From contig OW285189.1 in the NCBI GenBank assembly GCA_935421135.1, positions 19,222,298-19,286,297 of the forward strand: a stretch of DNA of 64,000 nt. The letters run 5' to 3'. The position numbers were made by a program, and so were the translations under genes. Each line of letters begins with the position of its first letter. Position 1 is the stretch's first letter. Positions 18,970-28,448 of this stretch are shown here, piece by piece. This DNA is from Bugulina stolonifera. Lineage: Eukaryota; Bryozoa; Gymnolaemata; Cheilostomatida; Bugulidae. The notes beneath the pieces were generated by a model. It ran no database searches. It was not told the DNA's origin and saw only the letters and a list, made by a program, of their open reading frames with translations.

Positions 18970-20061
18970 CTAATTTTTATAGTTTGTTACCAAGTCTCGT
19001 TTGTCTACGTAAGAATTATAACTCTCGGGATATCCCGCCCATTTTACTAGGTATTGAAGTCTACCATTTAATTTTCGTTTACCAACTACTTTTTCTATTG
19101 CATAGGTTTGATCCGAAGTGTCGACCTTTTGAAGCTCTTCTAGGTACCAGGTACCCTTCAGATCTTCACCGGCGTCGTCTCTTAAGCTGTAGACGGGAGG
19201 GTTTGTTCGGTGACGCTTCGAAATGGAAAATACCTCCTTGCTCCACAGCGGTAAGTATCCCTTCTCGAATACACCGCTATATTTTGATATTCGTACTCTA
19301 TCACCAATGCTAAATTTATGCGTTCTATTAAAGTCTGGCGCGTCATTGTTATAAAGCGATTGCCAGATCTCTTCTTGATTGTTATAGTTTACATCTACTG
19401 GTCTCATTTGTAGCGCCGAATGGATTGAGTGATTATAGCTGTATATGATATCTTGAAGAACATCGGTATATTTGTACGACCCGGAGTGAGTAAAATATCG
19501 ATACAGTTTAGACTTGATAGTTCTTTGGAGTCTTTCGACTATAGAAGCTTTGGTTTCTTGATTTTCTGTTACATAATGTTCGATATCATTATCTTTTAAC
19601 ATTGTTAGAAATACTCGATTCAAAAATTCCTTTCCCTTATCCGTGTGTAGTTTATTAGGCTTCCTGCTTTCATCTCTTAGAATTTCCAACATTGCATTTG
19701 TTACCTGCATTTTTGATTTATTTTTGATAGGTCTAGCCATAGCGTACCTACTAAATACATCGACAGCGAGCAGAATGTAGTTATTGTTGTTATTGTATTT
19801 AGATAGCTGCTGCATATCAGCTAAATCGCATTGCCAGGTAGCGTCTATGCCTGATACCACAAATTGCCGTCTTTTAAATTTTCTCACCACCGGTCTGTGA
19901 AGCGTATAAGTGTTTGTTGTATTGAGCCAATCTGACACTTCTGAAGGTTTAATTTTGCCTTTAATGGCTAAATTCAACCTTTTCTTCCCGCCTAAAGCTC
20001 CTGATAGTTTTGGGTTAAAATACTTTTGTTTGAGCAGACGTCTTTTATTTTGTTTAGGCAT
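18970..20061 (-). CDS. Retroviral-type integrase with C-terminal chromodomain
   Basis: 363 residues. The DDE core is complete: Asp79 in WQCDLADM, Asp141 in LHTDKGKEF and Glu176 in KASIVERLQR, an exact 35-residue spacing between the last two. Residues ~315-358 form a chromodomain-like end (IEKVVGKRKLNGRLQYLVKW, then SYVDKRDL). The N-terminal zinc-binding HHCC motif is not evident. In Polintons this enzyme inserts the linear DNA and makes 6-bp duplications, matching what is seen at the ends of this element. The gene begins 10 bp after the stop of the upstream ORF. All catalytic residues are present. Confidence 0.95.
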   Translation of the reverse strand: MPKQNKRRLLKQKYFNPKLSGALGGKKRLNLAIKGKIKPSEVSDWLNTTNTYTLHRPVVRKFKRRQFVVSGIDATWQCDLADMQQLSKYNNNNNYILLAVDVFSRYAMARPIKNKSKMQVTNAMLEILRDESRKPNKLHTDKGKEFLNRVFLTMLKDNDIEHYVTENQETKASIVERLQRTIKSKLYRYFTHSGSYKYTDVLQDIIYSYNHSIHSALQMRPVDVNYNNQEEIWQSLYNNDAPDFNRTHKFSIGDRVRISKYSGVFEKGYLPLWSKEVFSISKRHRTNPPVYSLRDDAGEDLKGTWYLEELQKVDTSDQTYAIEKVVGKRKLNGRLQYLVKWAGYPESYNSYVDKRDLVTNYKN

Positions 20062-20071
20062 GTTATATAGT

Positions 20072-20749
20072 CTAGTATGGTTCCCATTTGTTAAGTCTTT
20101 CGCCTCTAGCTTTCTTTCGCTGTAACTTCTTTATTTTCGAAGGTGACGGCAGGTCTTCCGTTCTAGCAATATTAGCCAATTCCTTTGCCACAGATTTACT
20201 AAGTAAGGTTTGCGGGATATTCGCTCGTCTCAAGAGCGACTGAAACCTATCCCAGCCTGACAGATACTGAGCTGAAGCTTTAGGGTTTACGGCTTTATTC
20301 AAAAAATCTGTTATGTTGCTTCTTTTTAATAGGTTTTCACCTATTTTAATTTCTCCACTCTCGTTCAAGTTAAAGCCTTCATAGTTATTCAGAGATTGCA
20401 ACAAATCATTCGCTTTATTTTGGTAAATTTTAGCGATGCCGACTAAATATTTTGGGTTGACTTCAGATTTTTCTCCCGATTTAGACCGCGTACTTTTCTC
20501 TTGGGGATAATCAAACTTTTTTGGACTGACTTTTGTTAGATTTTGAAATTCAGCTAATGTCGAATTGTATTTTGTTACTTTTTCTTCTTCGCTCAAGGAT
20601 GCATCGTTTACTATGTCGAGCATCCGTTGGTCTAATCTTCTAATCTCGGTGGAGCGTAGGGGCTGCAGTCTTTGATTACTTTGAAACAATTCACTCATAC
20701 GATTCATGTTAGAAGGGTCTAGAAGTAGAAACTTGTTTGCATCTGTCAT
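20072..20749 (-). CDS. Polinton conserved protein of unknown function
   Basis: 225 residues between ATPase/small protein and integrase. N-terminus MTDANKFLLLDPSNM, then a charged helical part (TEIRRLDQRMLDIV, SLSEEEKVTKYN), a middle with SEVNPKYLVGIAKIYQNKA and a Lys-rich end. Similar ORFs occupy this slot in other Polintons and are usually only named as element-specific proteins; I give no function. Its ATG overlaps the stop of the gene before it (ATGA at 20746-20749), suggesting termination-reinitiation on a shared mRNA. Confidence 0.7.
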   Translation of the reverse strand: MTDANKFLLLDPSNMNRMSELFQSNQRLQPLRSTEIRRLDQRMLDIVNDASLSEEEKVTKYNSTLAEFQNLTKVSPKKFDYPQEKSTRSKSGEKSEVNPKYLVGIAKIYQNKANDLLQSLNNYEGFNLNESGEIKIGENLLKRSNITDFLNKAVNPKASAQYLSGWDRFQSLLRRANIPQTLLSKSVAKELANIARTEDLPSPSKIKKLQRKKARGERLNKWEPY

Positions 20750-21090
20750 TTTTTGCGTCCGAATATACCACCTAATAGTGGGCCTAATAGAGTTGATGCT
20801 AGTGTACCGAGTAAAGCGGTCAAAAATCCGCCTTTCTGTATTAAATTTTTTTTAGTTTTCAGTGTTGCCTTTTTACCGGCTATAGTTCTTATTTGATTTT
20901 TGTATCTTTGTAGCTTCGCCTGTTGAGCGGAAGATAGCGGAACGTTTCCTTTCAACAGATTATGACAGACTTCCGAGATACAACAAACTAGGTCTGGCTT
21001 GGCCGATTTAATTATAGAGTTACTGGTATGTTTATCGCAATTTGATAGATAGTGTAGCGTTCTAGCGTGTCTTTTTAACCTTTTACTCAT
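20746..21090 (-). CDS. Small basic protein with C-terminal glycine/leucine hydrophobic segment
   Basis: I prefer the ATG at 21090 (114 residues) over an upstream in-frame ATG at 21180, because the shorter form begins 19 bp after the ATPase stop and avoids a 71-bp overlap with it. N-terminus is basic (MSKRLKRHAR), two Cys pairs lie in the middle, and the end is IQKGGFLTALLGTLASTLLG followed by a basic GRKK tail. Many Polintons carry a small protein with this kind of QKGGFL..LLG end next to the ATPase; a virion or membrane-active role is possible but unproven. Confidence 0.7.
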   Translation of the reverse strand: MSKRLKRHARTLHYLSNCDKHTSNSIIKSAKPDLVCCISEVCHNLLKGNVPLSSAQQAKLQRYKNQIRTIAGKKATLKTKKNLIQKGGFLTALLGTLASTLLGPLLGGIFGRKK

Positions 21091-21109
21091 GACTCGGACA
21101 TGTGGGCGA

Positions 21110-21781
21110 CTAGTCGCTTTGAAGGGTAGATGACAAATGATTGACTTTATCTCTTGTAACGTATATATATGTTCTCTCACCGGGGAATATACCGGTTCTT
21201 AACCGTACTATATCATTTGTGTCTTGTTTTAGGTCAACAAATAAATAACCAAAACTGGTAGAAGTAGCTTCCGTAAAAGCGTCTATCATAAATTTAGACT
21301 GTCCTTTACTCGGATACATTTGTCTCGCCAAGCAGTTGATTTGCGTTTTATCTCTTGGATTTTTAAATAAAACTTGGTAATGACTATTGAGTTGGCAATT
21401 TCTCATGTGAGGTCCTTTTTGAAAAACATTTTGAGTTATCAACGCTACGCTTAGGTTTCTGTGGTGACAGTGCTTGGTAAATATTTGAGATATAGCTTCA
21501 CCCTGTTTGGTAGCTAACAGTTCCATAAGATCATCGAGTATTAACAACTTGGTAGTTTGCGTATCAAAACTGTCAACATCAACCAATCCCTTATGAAACT
21601 GAACTTGAGGTAAATCATTGTACAAAGGTTGCCATTCTGAATAGCACATGTGTATTTGTTTAGGAGGAGGAGATATCATGGTTTGCGCGTGCCTGATAAG
21701 TTTTGCAACCCACTGAGATTTACCAGCCTGTGATGGCCCGGCTACTATTACGGAGAATGGATGTTTCAGAGGGAGAGTCAT
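21110..21781 (-). CDS. Packaging ATPase (FtsK/HerA-type, A32-like)
   Basis: 223 residues. Walker A GPSQAGKS at residues 15-22, Walker B LLILDD with Asp83-Asp84, and a downstream ALITQN sensor-like motif at about 114. Length and motifs match the genome-packaging ATPase shared by Polintons, virophages and adeno-like viruses. It would pump DNA into capsids. The frame is intact although the capsid gene in this copy is not. Confidence 0.92.
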   Translation of the reverse strand: MTLPLKHPFSVIVAGPSQAGKSQWVAKLIRHAQTMISPPPKQIHMCYSEWQPLYNDLPQVQFHKGLVDVDSFDTQTTKLLILDDLMELLATKQGEAISQIFTKHCHHRNLSVALITQNVFQKGPHMRNCQLNSHYQVLFKNPRDKTQINCLARQMYPSKGQSKFMIDAFTEATSTSFGYLFVDLKQDTNDIVRLRTGIFPGERTYIYVTRDKVNHLSSTLQSD

Positions 21782-21820
21782 GTCGAAGGTTTTGGTTGAA
21801 ATGATGATTTATTGATTGTG

Positions 21821-22312
21821 TTAGACGTTATATAGGTTAAACGCGATGCATATCGCGATTCCAAAGCATATCCAACAGTAGCGTATGCTAGCTCTATAAA
21901 CTTTGTTAATTGCTGAAGAATTTTTACAAGAAAAGTAACTGTTCAGTAGCGATGTTGTTTTAGCTATAGTGAGAGGTATTCTTCTGTCATTACCATTTAC
22001 CAGATGAAATTTACACAATTTTATAATGAAATATACCAATACGAGTAGTCTGCCCTTTGTAAGTCTAGGTGTGATTAAATTGTTTATTATAACGGTTAAG
22101 ATATGCTCCGTCCTCGAGTTTTCAACAACTTGTACTAATTCTTTGATCTCGTGTCTGTGTATTCTACTGATTTGTTTGAGTTCGCGATCTAATGTTGCAA
22201 CTCTTTTGTTAAAGGTATAACCACCTCTAAATTTATCACTGTATTTGTTTAATTTAAACAATACAATGTTTTCCAGGTTATCTCTTATATCGGACAACCC
22301 TAGATGTGACAT
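21821..22312 (-). CDS. Tail-anchored protein with Bcl-2-like architecture
   Basis: 163 residues between the ATPase and polB. It has the layout of an anti-apoptotic Bcl-2 protein: a helix at ~40-56 where BH3 would be (TLDRELKQISRIHRHEIKEL), ~25 residues, then a BH1-like stretch at 83-101 whose RLTKGRLLVLVYFIIKL resembles the NWGR-type helix (Gly87-Arg88 kept, Asn-Trp replaced), further helices, and a C-terminal hydrophobic anchor at 145-161 ending two residues from the C-terminus. The canonical BH3 Gly-Asp is not conserved. Bcl-2 homologues have been reported in adintoviruses, relatives of Polintons, so the family is plausible in this context. It has its own TATA-like box (22359-22365). If right, it would act at host mitochondrial or ER membranes to block apoptosis. 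The assignment rests on pattern matching by eye. Confidence 0.5.
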   Translation of the reverse strand: MSHLGLSDIRDNLENIVLFKLNKYSDKFRGGYTFNKRVATLDRELKQISRIHRHEIKELVQVVENSRTEHILTVIINNLITPRLTKGRLLVLVYFIIKLCKFHLVNGNDRRIPLTIAKTTSLLNSYFSCKNSSAINKVYRASIRYCWICFGIAICIAFNLYNV

Positions 22313-22644
22313 GTCTAATCTCGAATCGAGTAATGCGTAATTAACTTAGTGAAGGTAAATTTATAACGAAGAGAGTGGTGTACTTAGTTTGTTATCTATT
22401 TGTGAGAATTTCATTGGTGTGTGATGTGTATATTAAAATGGAGATTTGTAGGGCAAGAATGCGCGTATAACGGATGTAGAGCGAAGCAAACTTTATTAAA
22501 GTTGAATCAAATGAATAGCAAAATAGAGTAATAAAGCGCAATAAGGTAGTTTACAGTTAAAGTGTTAATATTAAATAAAGGTTAGAGGTAATAATACGCA
22601 ACTATTAATAGTACATAGATTGGTTTTAGTAATGGCTAGTATAT
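22313..22644. other. Spacer between polB and the Bcl-2-like gene
   Basis: About 330 bp of AT-rich sequence without an ORF. It would hold the polB 3' UTR and the promoter of the gene at 21821-22312. Confidence 0.5.
22359..22365 (-). promoter_or_regulatory. TATA box of the Bcl-2-like gene
   Basis: TATAAAT on the minus strand 47 nt before the ATG at 22312, a spacing similar to those seen before the ATGs at 29971 and 31464. Confidence 0.5.
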
Positions 22645-25600
22645 TTACAGAGGCGTTGGTCTAGTGGTCACACCATCGCTATCAACAATGCGTTTGCCGT
22701 AAAAGTAGTTGAGACCCTTTCTAGTTTGGGTATAAGTGAGAATTTGTTCTCCCTGAACTCTGAAACCTTTGTTCGTACCACTTTTGATTTCCTCGGTTGT
22801 TAGAACATTCAAATAGTCATCTTTGGTATACTTGTTGTACTTTTTACTTACACCTTTCGAGCTAAATTTTGAAGTTTCACCAAAGCAGTAGTAACATTTT
22901 GAACACAAGGCCACCACGCCTTTAGAAACATTTTCGCAGTGGTACAAACCCGCTTGACGTTTGTGATACTTAGCGGCTGACTCGCAGCATTGTTGAGGGT
23001 TCCATGGTTGACCACTAAACGCTGAGAGAAAGTAATCTGATTTATGCTCGTCACAATATTCTCGACATAGCCATTTTTCATGCTCAGCGATGAATTCCTC
23101 TCTTAGGTTTGGCTTTACAGCTTGGTATAAACTTTCTTCGCACAAAGAAAGGTACAACGCGTCTGTGTCAGATTCTATCAAGCAAAAGCTATCGAGTGGT
23201 AAATATTTCAGTATAAAATCATAATAAAACCTTAGCAGAGACAACTTAGCGTATTCTAGCACAAAAAAGCCTATTTGAATAGGCACACTAAGTTTCAGGC
23301 GAGATTTACGATTTTGCAACTCAACGATGTCACTTCCAAGCTCTTGTAGATTGTGAAATCTTGAACTGTTCACATATTTTGAAACCTGCGTGTCGTCAGC
23401 CTCGCAGAAGACAATATCGGTATGACCTTCTAGGTTTGTTAGCGTTTTCCCATACGCGCTGTTACCTAAAATATAAGGGATAAAATTAAAATATCGGATA
23501 CTTTTACAGCTTAAAAATTGCGAGAAATGTACGCGCGTAGAATTAATAGTATGTTGTAGAATAAGTTATATCGTTATAACTAACCTATAAGTTTGCAAGA
23601 ATCCGATATGATTTTCTTGGATGGGTCAACGTCTCCTTCTCTTCTGGCTGTCATTACCTCGTCTCCGAATCTTTGGAAACATTTGCTAGGTTTGAACTGA
23701 ATAATCTGATATAGCTTTGTAACCTTCAAGCCGTGTGTCATATACCACTGAAGTAGCGGCGTAGCGAGAAGTATTTTGTTAGCGAAGTAGCTATTTATTA
23801 ATGTTTTAGTTGGCTTCTTTAGCAGATCGTTTTGTTCAGCAAATTTTTTCATGTGTTCACCAACACTCTCTCTCGAGAGATAGGCGTGTTTTTGTATCGG
23901 TTGAAATTCCGCGTAGATTTGTTTCAAATCATCCGGTGTTTCGATATCAACTAAAGCCATTCCAAACATTTTGCCCGTTCGTATTTCCTCCAATATTTGT
24001 TTTTCGGACAGTTGAAACCTCGAGTCTACGATAAAGTCCAGACTCTGGCAAAATTCTCTTACACCAGGATTTTCACGTTTAAGCGTATCAAAGTCGCATT
24101 CCCAGGAATGAAAAACTTGGTATCCTAACTTTCGAAAGTACTCCAAGTTTCTGTACGTTTTGATTTGGTTTTGCAAATCTTTTTCTATGTCTTTGTAAAA
24201 GCCATTGGGTGCTGACCCGCACATGTGTGAGTGATAGTAGCAACCAGAAAAGTTGAAAATGATTTCTTGACCATTTTTATCAACGGCGTATCCATCAACT
24301 GGAAGGTTTCTTCCTCCTACGCGTTTTTCTACACCGTTAAATTGATGTCGTATCTTTAAATTCAGTTTGTTTTCCATGTATTTCAACCACGTTACAGCCT
24401 TTTCACCCGTTTTGTAGCTTTTTTCGATTCGGAAGCCGTTCTCAGCTTTTCGCCTCACGAATGCGCCCGTCGGCATTTCTTTCACTAAACAGCTCAAGTA
24501 CAATGATGTAGCATCCCATCCTTCGCAAACTTTTGTGGTTTTAGCCTCTTTCCCGAAGTACTCGGGTTTTATTTGTGTAATGTCTCTTTCTTGATAACGG
24601 TTAAACACTATGCTTTGTCCTCCTCTCACATTAGACTTTATGAGCAGGTGAATATCTTTGAACTTCTCACCGAATAGAAATATAGGGCATTCTGGATCTT
24701 TCAATTGGAACAGGTATTGAATAGCGAGGCCTGGTACTGAAATAGCCGATTTGAAATCTAAATTTCGCGACTTGTAAAATTCATTTTGTTTTTCTAGAGC
24801 TGGTATAAAATGCCGAACGTCTTCGTTATTGTAATATACGAGCAAGTCTTTTAGCGTGCGCATACCCTTTTCACGCCACATAGCTACAAAAGCTTCGTAC
24901 TCCTCACAGGAAATGTTTGAACCTCTCATTTTGCTATAGAATTCATCATGAGTAGGCATATCGGTTCTATCTAGAACATCCATCGATGTGAAAATGTCGT
25001 AAGGCCAATAGAACTTTTGACCTTCTACTCCCATAGCTTTCAAGTACTCGCTGTAGGAGAAACCAGGTGCTAAGTAGTTTAGCACATCGAGGAATCTCAG
25101 TTTGTCCGTTTGTAGGCACATATACTTGTTACCTTTTTTGACAGTAAAGTTTATTTTTTCGTTATTTTGCAGAAAGTACCTGATCATGTGCTGCCTGATG
25201 AGTGGAATGTCGTACACAGCTCCGTTAAACGATAGAACCATAAGATCTCTCAAATATGCGTGTAAGTCTCTGTTTAATATCTGAAACTTTTTGACGACAT
25301 TAGAGACGGAGCTTTGGTCACAACTAGCTTCGATTTCCCTCTTTACTTCCCTGGAGCACTGGCGCTCAATTTTTGCAAAAATGTCTCGGTATCTAACTTT
25401 CAGTCTCTCGTAGCACAAGTCAGAAAGTGTTTGGAGATATTCCATCATTTCGGTTACGAGTTGATACTCGCCCGACTCATTTATGAAGTTTATAGGTTCT
25501 GTGTAGCCCGCGATGTTGCTACATATGCTCACAGACGCTAATCTGTGTACATTCTCATACGTGACAGTTTTAGTGTTTTTAGGGAGATCATCAGGAGATA

Positions 25601-27016
25601 AATAGCTTTCGCAGTCGAAAGTTGAAAAATATGGATAGTGTCTTCTACTCTGATCAACGCTAATACCAGCGCTCTCGAGTCTGTCAAATATACTTTTGCT
25701 AGGTTCGTAGACTCCGTAGGGATAGACAAGCTTTGTATCTCCAGCGTTACACGAAAGTGTGTGGTTTTTCAATGCGGGCGCGGTTTTTAGTAGTTTCGCA
25801 CAAAAGTCACATTTGTACGATCTGGTGTATAACCTTATATTTTTTATCCAACTAAAATGAAAGTTTTCTAAGTGAAGGTACAATGTTTCTTTGTATCTCG
25901 CTGTCGTTCTATGTTGCAGTTTAGCGTGAGCCTCCTCATCGGAGTTGTATTCCAACGTGTAAACATTGATTGAGCACGCAAAAATTCTTTCGATTAGCTG
26001 CAACTCTGACAATGGTACGCCTCGAAAATCATTTTCAGATTTTCTAGTTTCCCGAAGGTAAGTGCGGTAGTATTCATTGGTTGATTCGGTAAGAGTAGAC
26101 GTTTGATTTCTCGAGTAAGCTAAAGCTCTAAACAAACATAGATTGTCATCGTACTGCAAACCATCCGTGTTGTGATCAGCGGATACCACGGCTTTGTTAA
26201 GTTTAGTTTTCCTCGAAAGAGTGGTCGGACAACCGATAGGGTGGTCACGAAGCGGGTATACGTGCATTGAAATATTTGTAAGGGTATGTACTGTCCATCT
26301 TGTGTCTGGTCTCCGTCTAGCCGCATTTTCTAGAAAATCTTTAGTTTTCAAGCTAGTTATGAAAGTATCAAAGTCATTTCTGTTTTGAATCAGTACAGGA
26401 GTATCGAAGATACGATCAATACCGAGAGATGCGTGCCAATACCTCAACTTTCCATCTATTTCATTTTTCAAAATTATACCGCAAGAAGCATTACACTTGA
26501 AGGCTGTACGCTGTTCGTCAAACATCGCGTCTACCTTCGCATCAATCAATGATGTATTTACATCGTTGTTTTGGACCCTTAGATTGTATACGCTTGAGTA
26601 TTTGTTGATTCGAGCAAAGTCTCGTATAGCTGTCCAGTTTTTTCGTATTAGCTGATTCGTTTCCTCTTCATAAATTCCCTTGTAGGTTTGAGTGTAATCA
26701 CCTTCGTTTTTGAATTTTGTAATTCTTTCATCAGTTTTGTGACCATTCTGGTTCAATGTCTTATCATCCTGTAAATGTAGAACATTTCGTTAGAATATCT
26801 GTAATAATCTTGTTCAGTAAATTTTTAGATCAACATCATGATAGTATATAAATGTTAGTATTATTACCGTTTCACAAGTGTGTCGCCTCGACTTCCACGG
26901 AGATGTTAATTGTTGGCATCTATCGCATCTTATCTTATGTATCCTTAGATGTCTATACAGACTAGATCGATGCGAATAGCCTTTAGGGCATAGTGAGCAT
27001 TTGAATGGTCTGCTAC
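22645..27016 (-). CDS. Protein-primed family B DNA polymerase (pPolB), spliced
   Basis: Exons on the minus strand: 27016-26868 (C2H2 zinc finger, CSLCPKGYSHRSSLYRHLRIH), 26768-23585 and 23465-22645, with GT/AG borders and matching phases; any earlier exon is uncertain. Numbering from the codon at 26756: an OTU-like DDNLCLFRAL (Asp204, Cys207) with His300 in NFHFSW; a Cys/His motif at 316-336; exonuclease motifs FDCES (381-383), NGAVYD (511-516), YYNNED (641-646); polymerase motif A at Asp748 (WDATSLY); a nuclease-like insert around NFSGCYYHSHMC (835-846). Motif B is assembled across the 119-bp intron 23466-23584; motif C is ESDTD in the last exon. All catalytic blocks are present. It replicates the linear element by protein priming. 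The main exon has no suitable ATG at its 5' end, which supports the upstream zinc-finger exon. Confidence 0.88.
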
Positions 27017-27044
27017 CTGTAATATGTATATGTATAAATTCCAC

Positions 27045-28440
27045 ATATTTGTATTGTACTAAAAATTGTTATTTCTAATTTGTACGAATTTATGAAACAT
27101 TTTATTGTAGAGTTGATCACAAGAGTTGCATTTGGTCTGAATTGGAAGTTGGCAAATATCATCTTCTCTGTATTGATATTGCATTGTATTATGAATTGTA
27201 ATATAATAAATCTCTACATTCCCATCGTATTAATTTTGTACGTATAGATATAGAATATATTCATTTGTTACTGCCATAGAATGACTGCTAACCAGTCTCT
27301 TTAGGGTACGAGAGACTCACAGATTCTAATGACATTTGTCCACTGTTTGTTCACTGTAAGGATTAGAATAATGAAATAATGTCACCTTCACTGACATCTA
27401 ATCATTGTTAAACTCGTACTTTCCTTTTCAAGATTCCCTTATATCATTTCCATTCTGTTATATTATAAGGTTTAACAATTGCCATATCTTTGATAACATT
27501 ATATTCGGTAGTTTTGTAAAATAACAAGACTTAAGAATTGTCTTTTCTTTGATAACATCAGATTTACTATTACAAGATTTAAGAATTGTCTTATCTTTGA
27601 TAACATTAGTTACAAGATTTAGGAATTGTCTCGTCTTCGATAACATTAGTTACAAGATTTAAGAATTGTCTTTTCTTTGATAACATTAGATTTGTTGTTA
27701 CAAGATTTTAAAATTGTCTTATCTTTGATGACATTAGAGTTGTTGTTACAAGATTTCGGATTTGTCTTATCTTTGATGACATTAGATTTGTTGTTACAAG
27801 ATTTTGGATTTGTCTTATCTTTGATGACATTAGATTTGTTGTTACAAGATTTTGGAATTCCCTTATCTTTGATGACATTAGATTTATTACAAGATTTCAG
27901 AAATGTCTTATCTTGAATAAAATTAGACACAATTGTCTCGTATAAACTATCGGGTGTGATTTAGAATTGCGCATATATTGGTTATGTTACAAGATCTTTC
28001 TTCTATTATATTCAATTTTTTTTGACATTCAGTGCTTTCCAATTCCAATACACTTTATTTTTCCATATTATATAAAATTCATCACCATGACATTCCACAA
28101 ACTGTAAAGTATAACATTAGAGTTGCCAATACGTTTCGGATGATTTATTTGATAGATGATATATTTGATAGACGATATATTTGATAGTGTGTTATAAACC
28201 AGAACCATAAATGTATAACATGTTTTACAGATTATATACCGTGATTAGACATTTGATAAATAGCATGATATGATATTTTCTTGTTATTATAATTCCATAT
28301 GAACCACAAGCACACATGTACAGGATATTCTACACATATAGTATACAGTATATTCCGATAAAACATTTACATATTTGGTAAATATGAGCATACTATATTG
28401 AAGTAATATAGTTATACATAGCCAGTTGCAAAATATAAAT
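27045..28440. other. Region 5' of polB with a minisatellite
   Basis: On the minus strand 27185-27075 there is a short ATG frame with one Cys pair (KCNSCDQLYNK) that may be a first polB exon, but its splice to 27016 needs borders that I cannot settle. 27465-27925 is a 48-bp tandem repeat (listed separately). The remainder to 28440 is AT-rich with short 'tttgatagacgatatat' repeats near 28150-28190 and no supported gene. Confidence 0.5.
27465..27925 (-). repeat. 48-bp minisatellite with an open frame on both strands
   Basis: About nine units; complete ones are 48 bp (for example TTGTTGTTACAAGATTTTGG followed by 28 more bases), others lack a 12-15-bp block. Because 48 is a multiple of 3, units translate as 16-residue repeats on the minus strand (SNVIKDKT..KSCNN) and on the plus strand. 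No start context, promoter or splice sites argue for translation, so I record it as a repeat. Confidence 0.85.
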
Positions 28441-28448
28441 GCATTAGA

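Noticed and set aside
21091..21180. Longer N-terminus of the small Polinton protein starting at 21180
   Set aside because: It would overlap the ATPase gene by 71 bp in another frame; the ATG at 21090 starts just after the ATPase stop.
26756..26768. polB start at 26756
   Set aside because: The codon is TTG within an exon that begins at a 3' splice site at 26768; phase agrees with the upstream zinc-finger exon.
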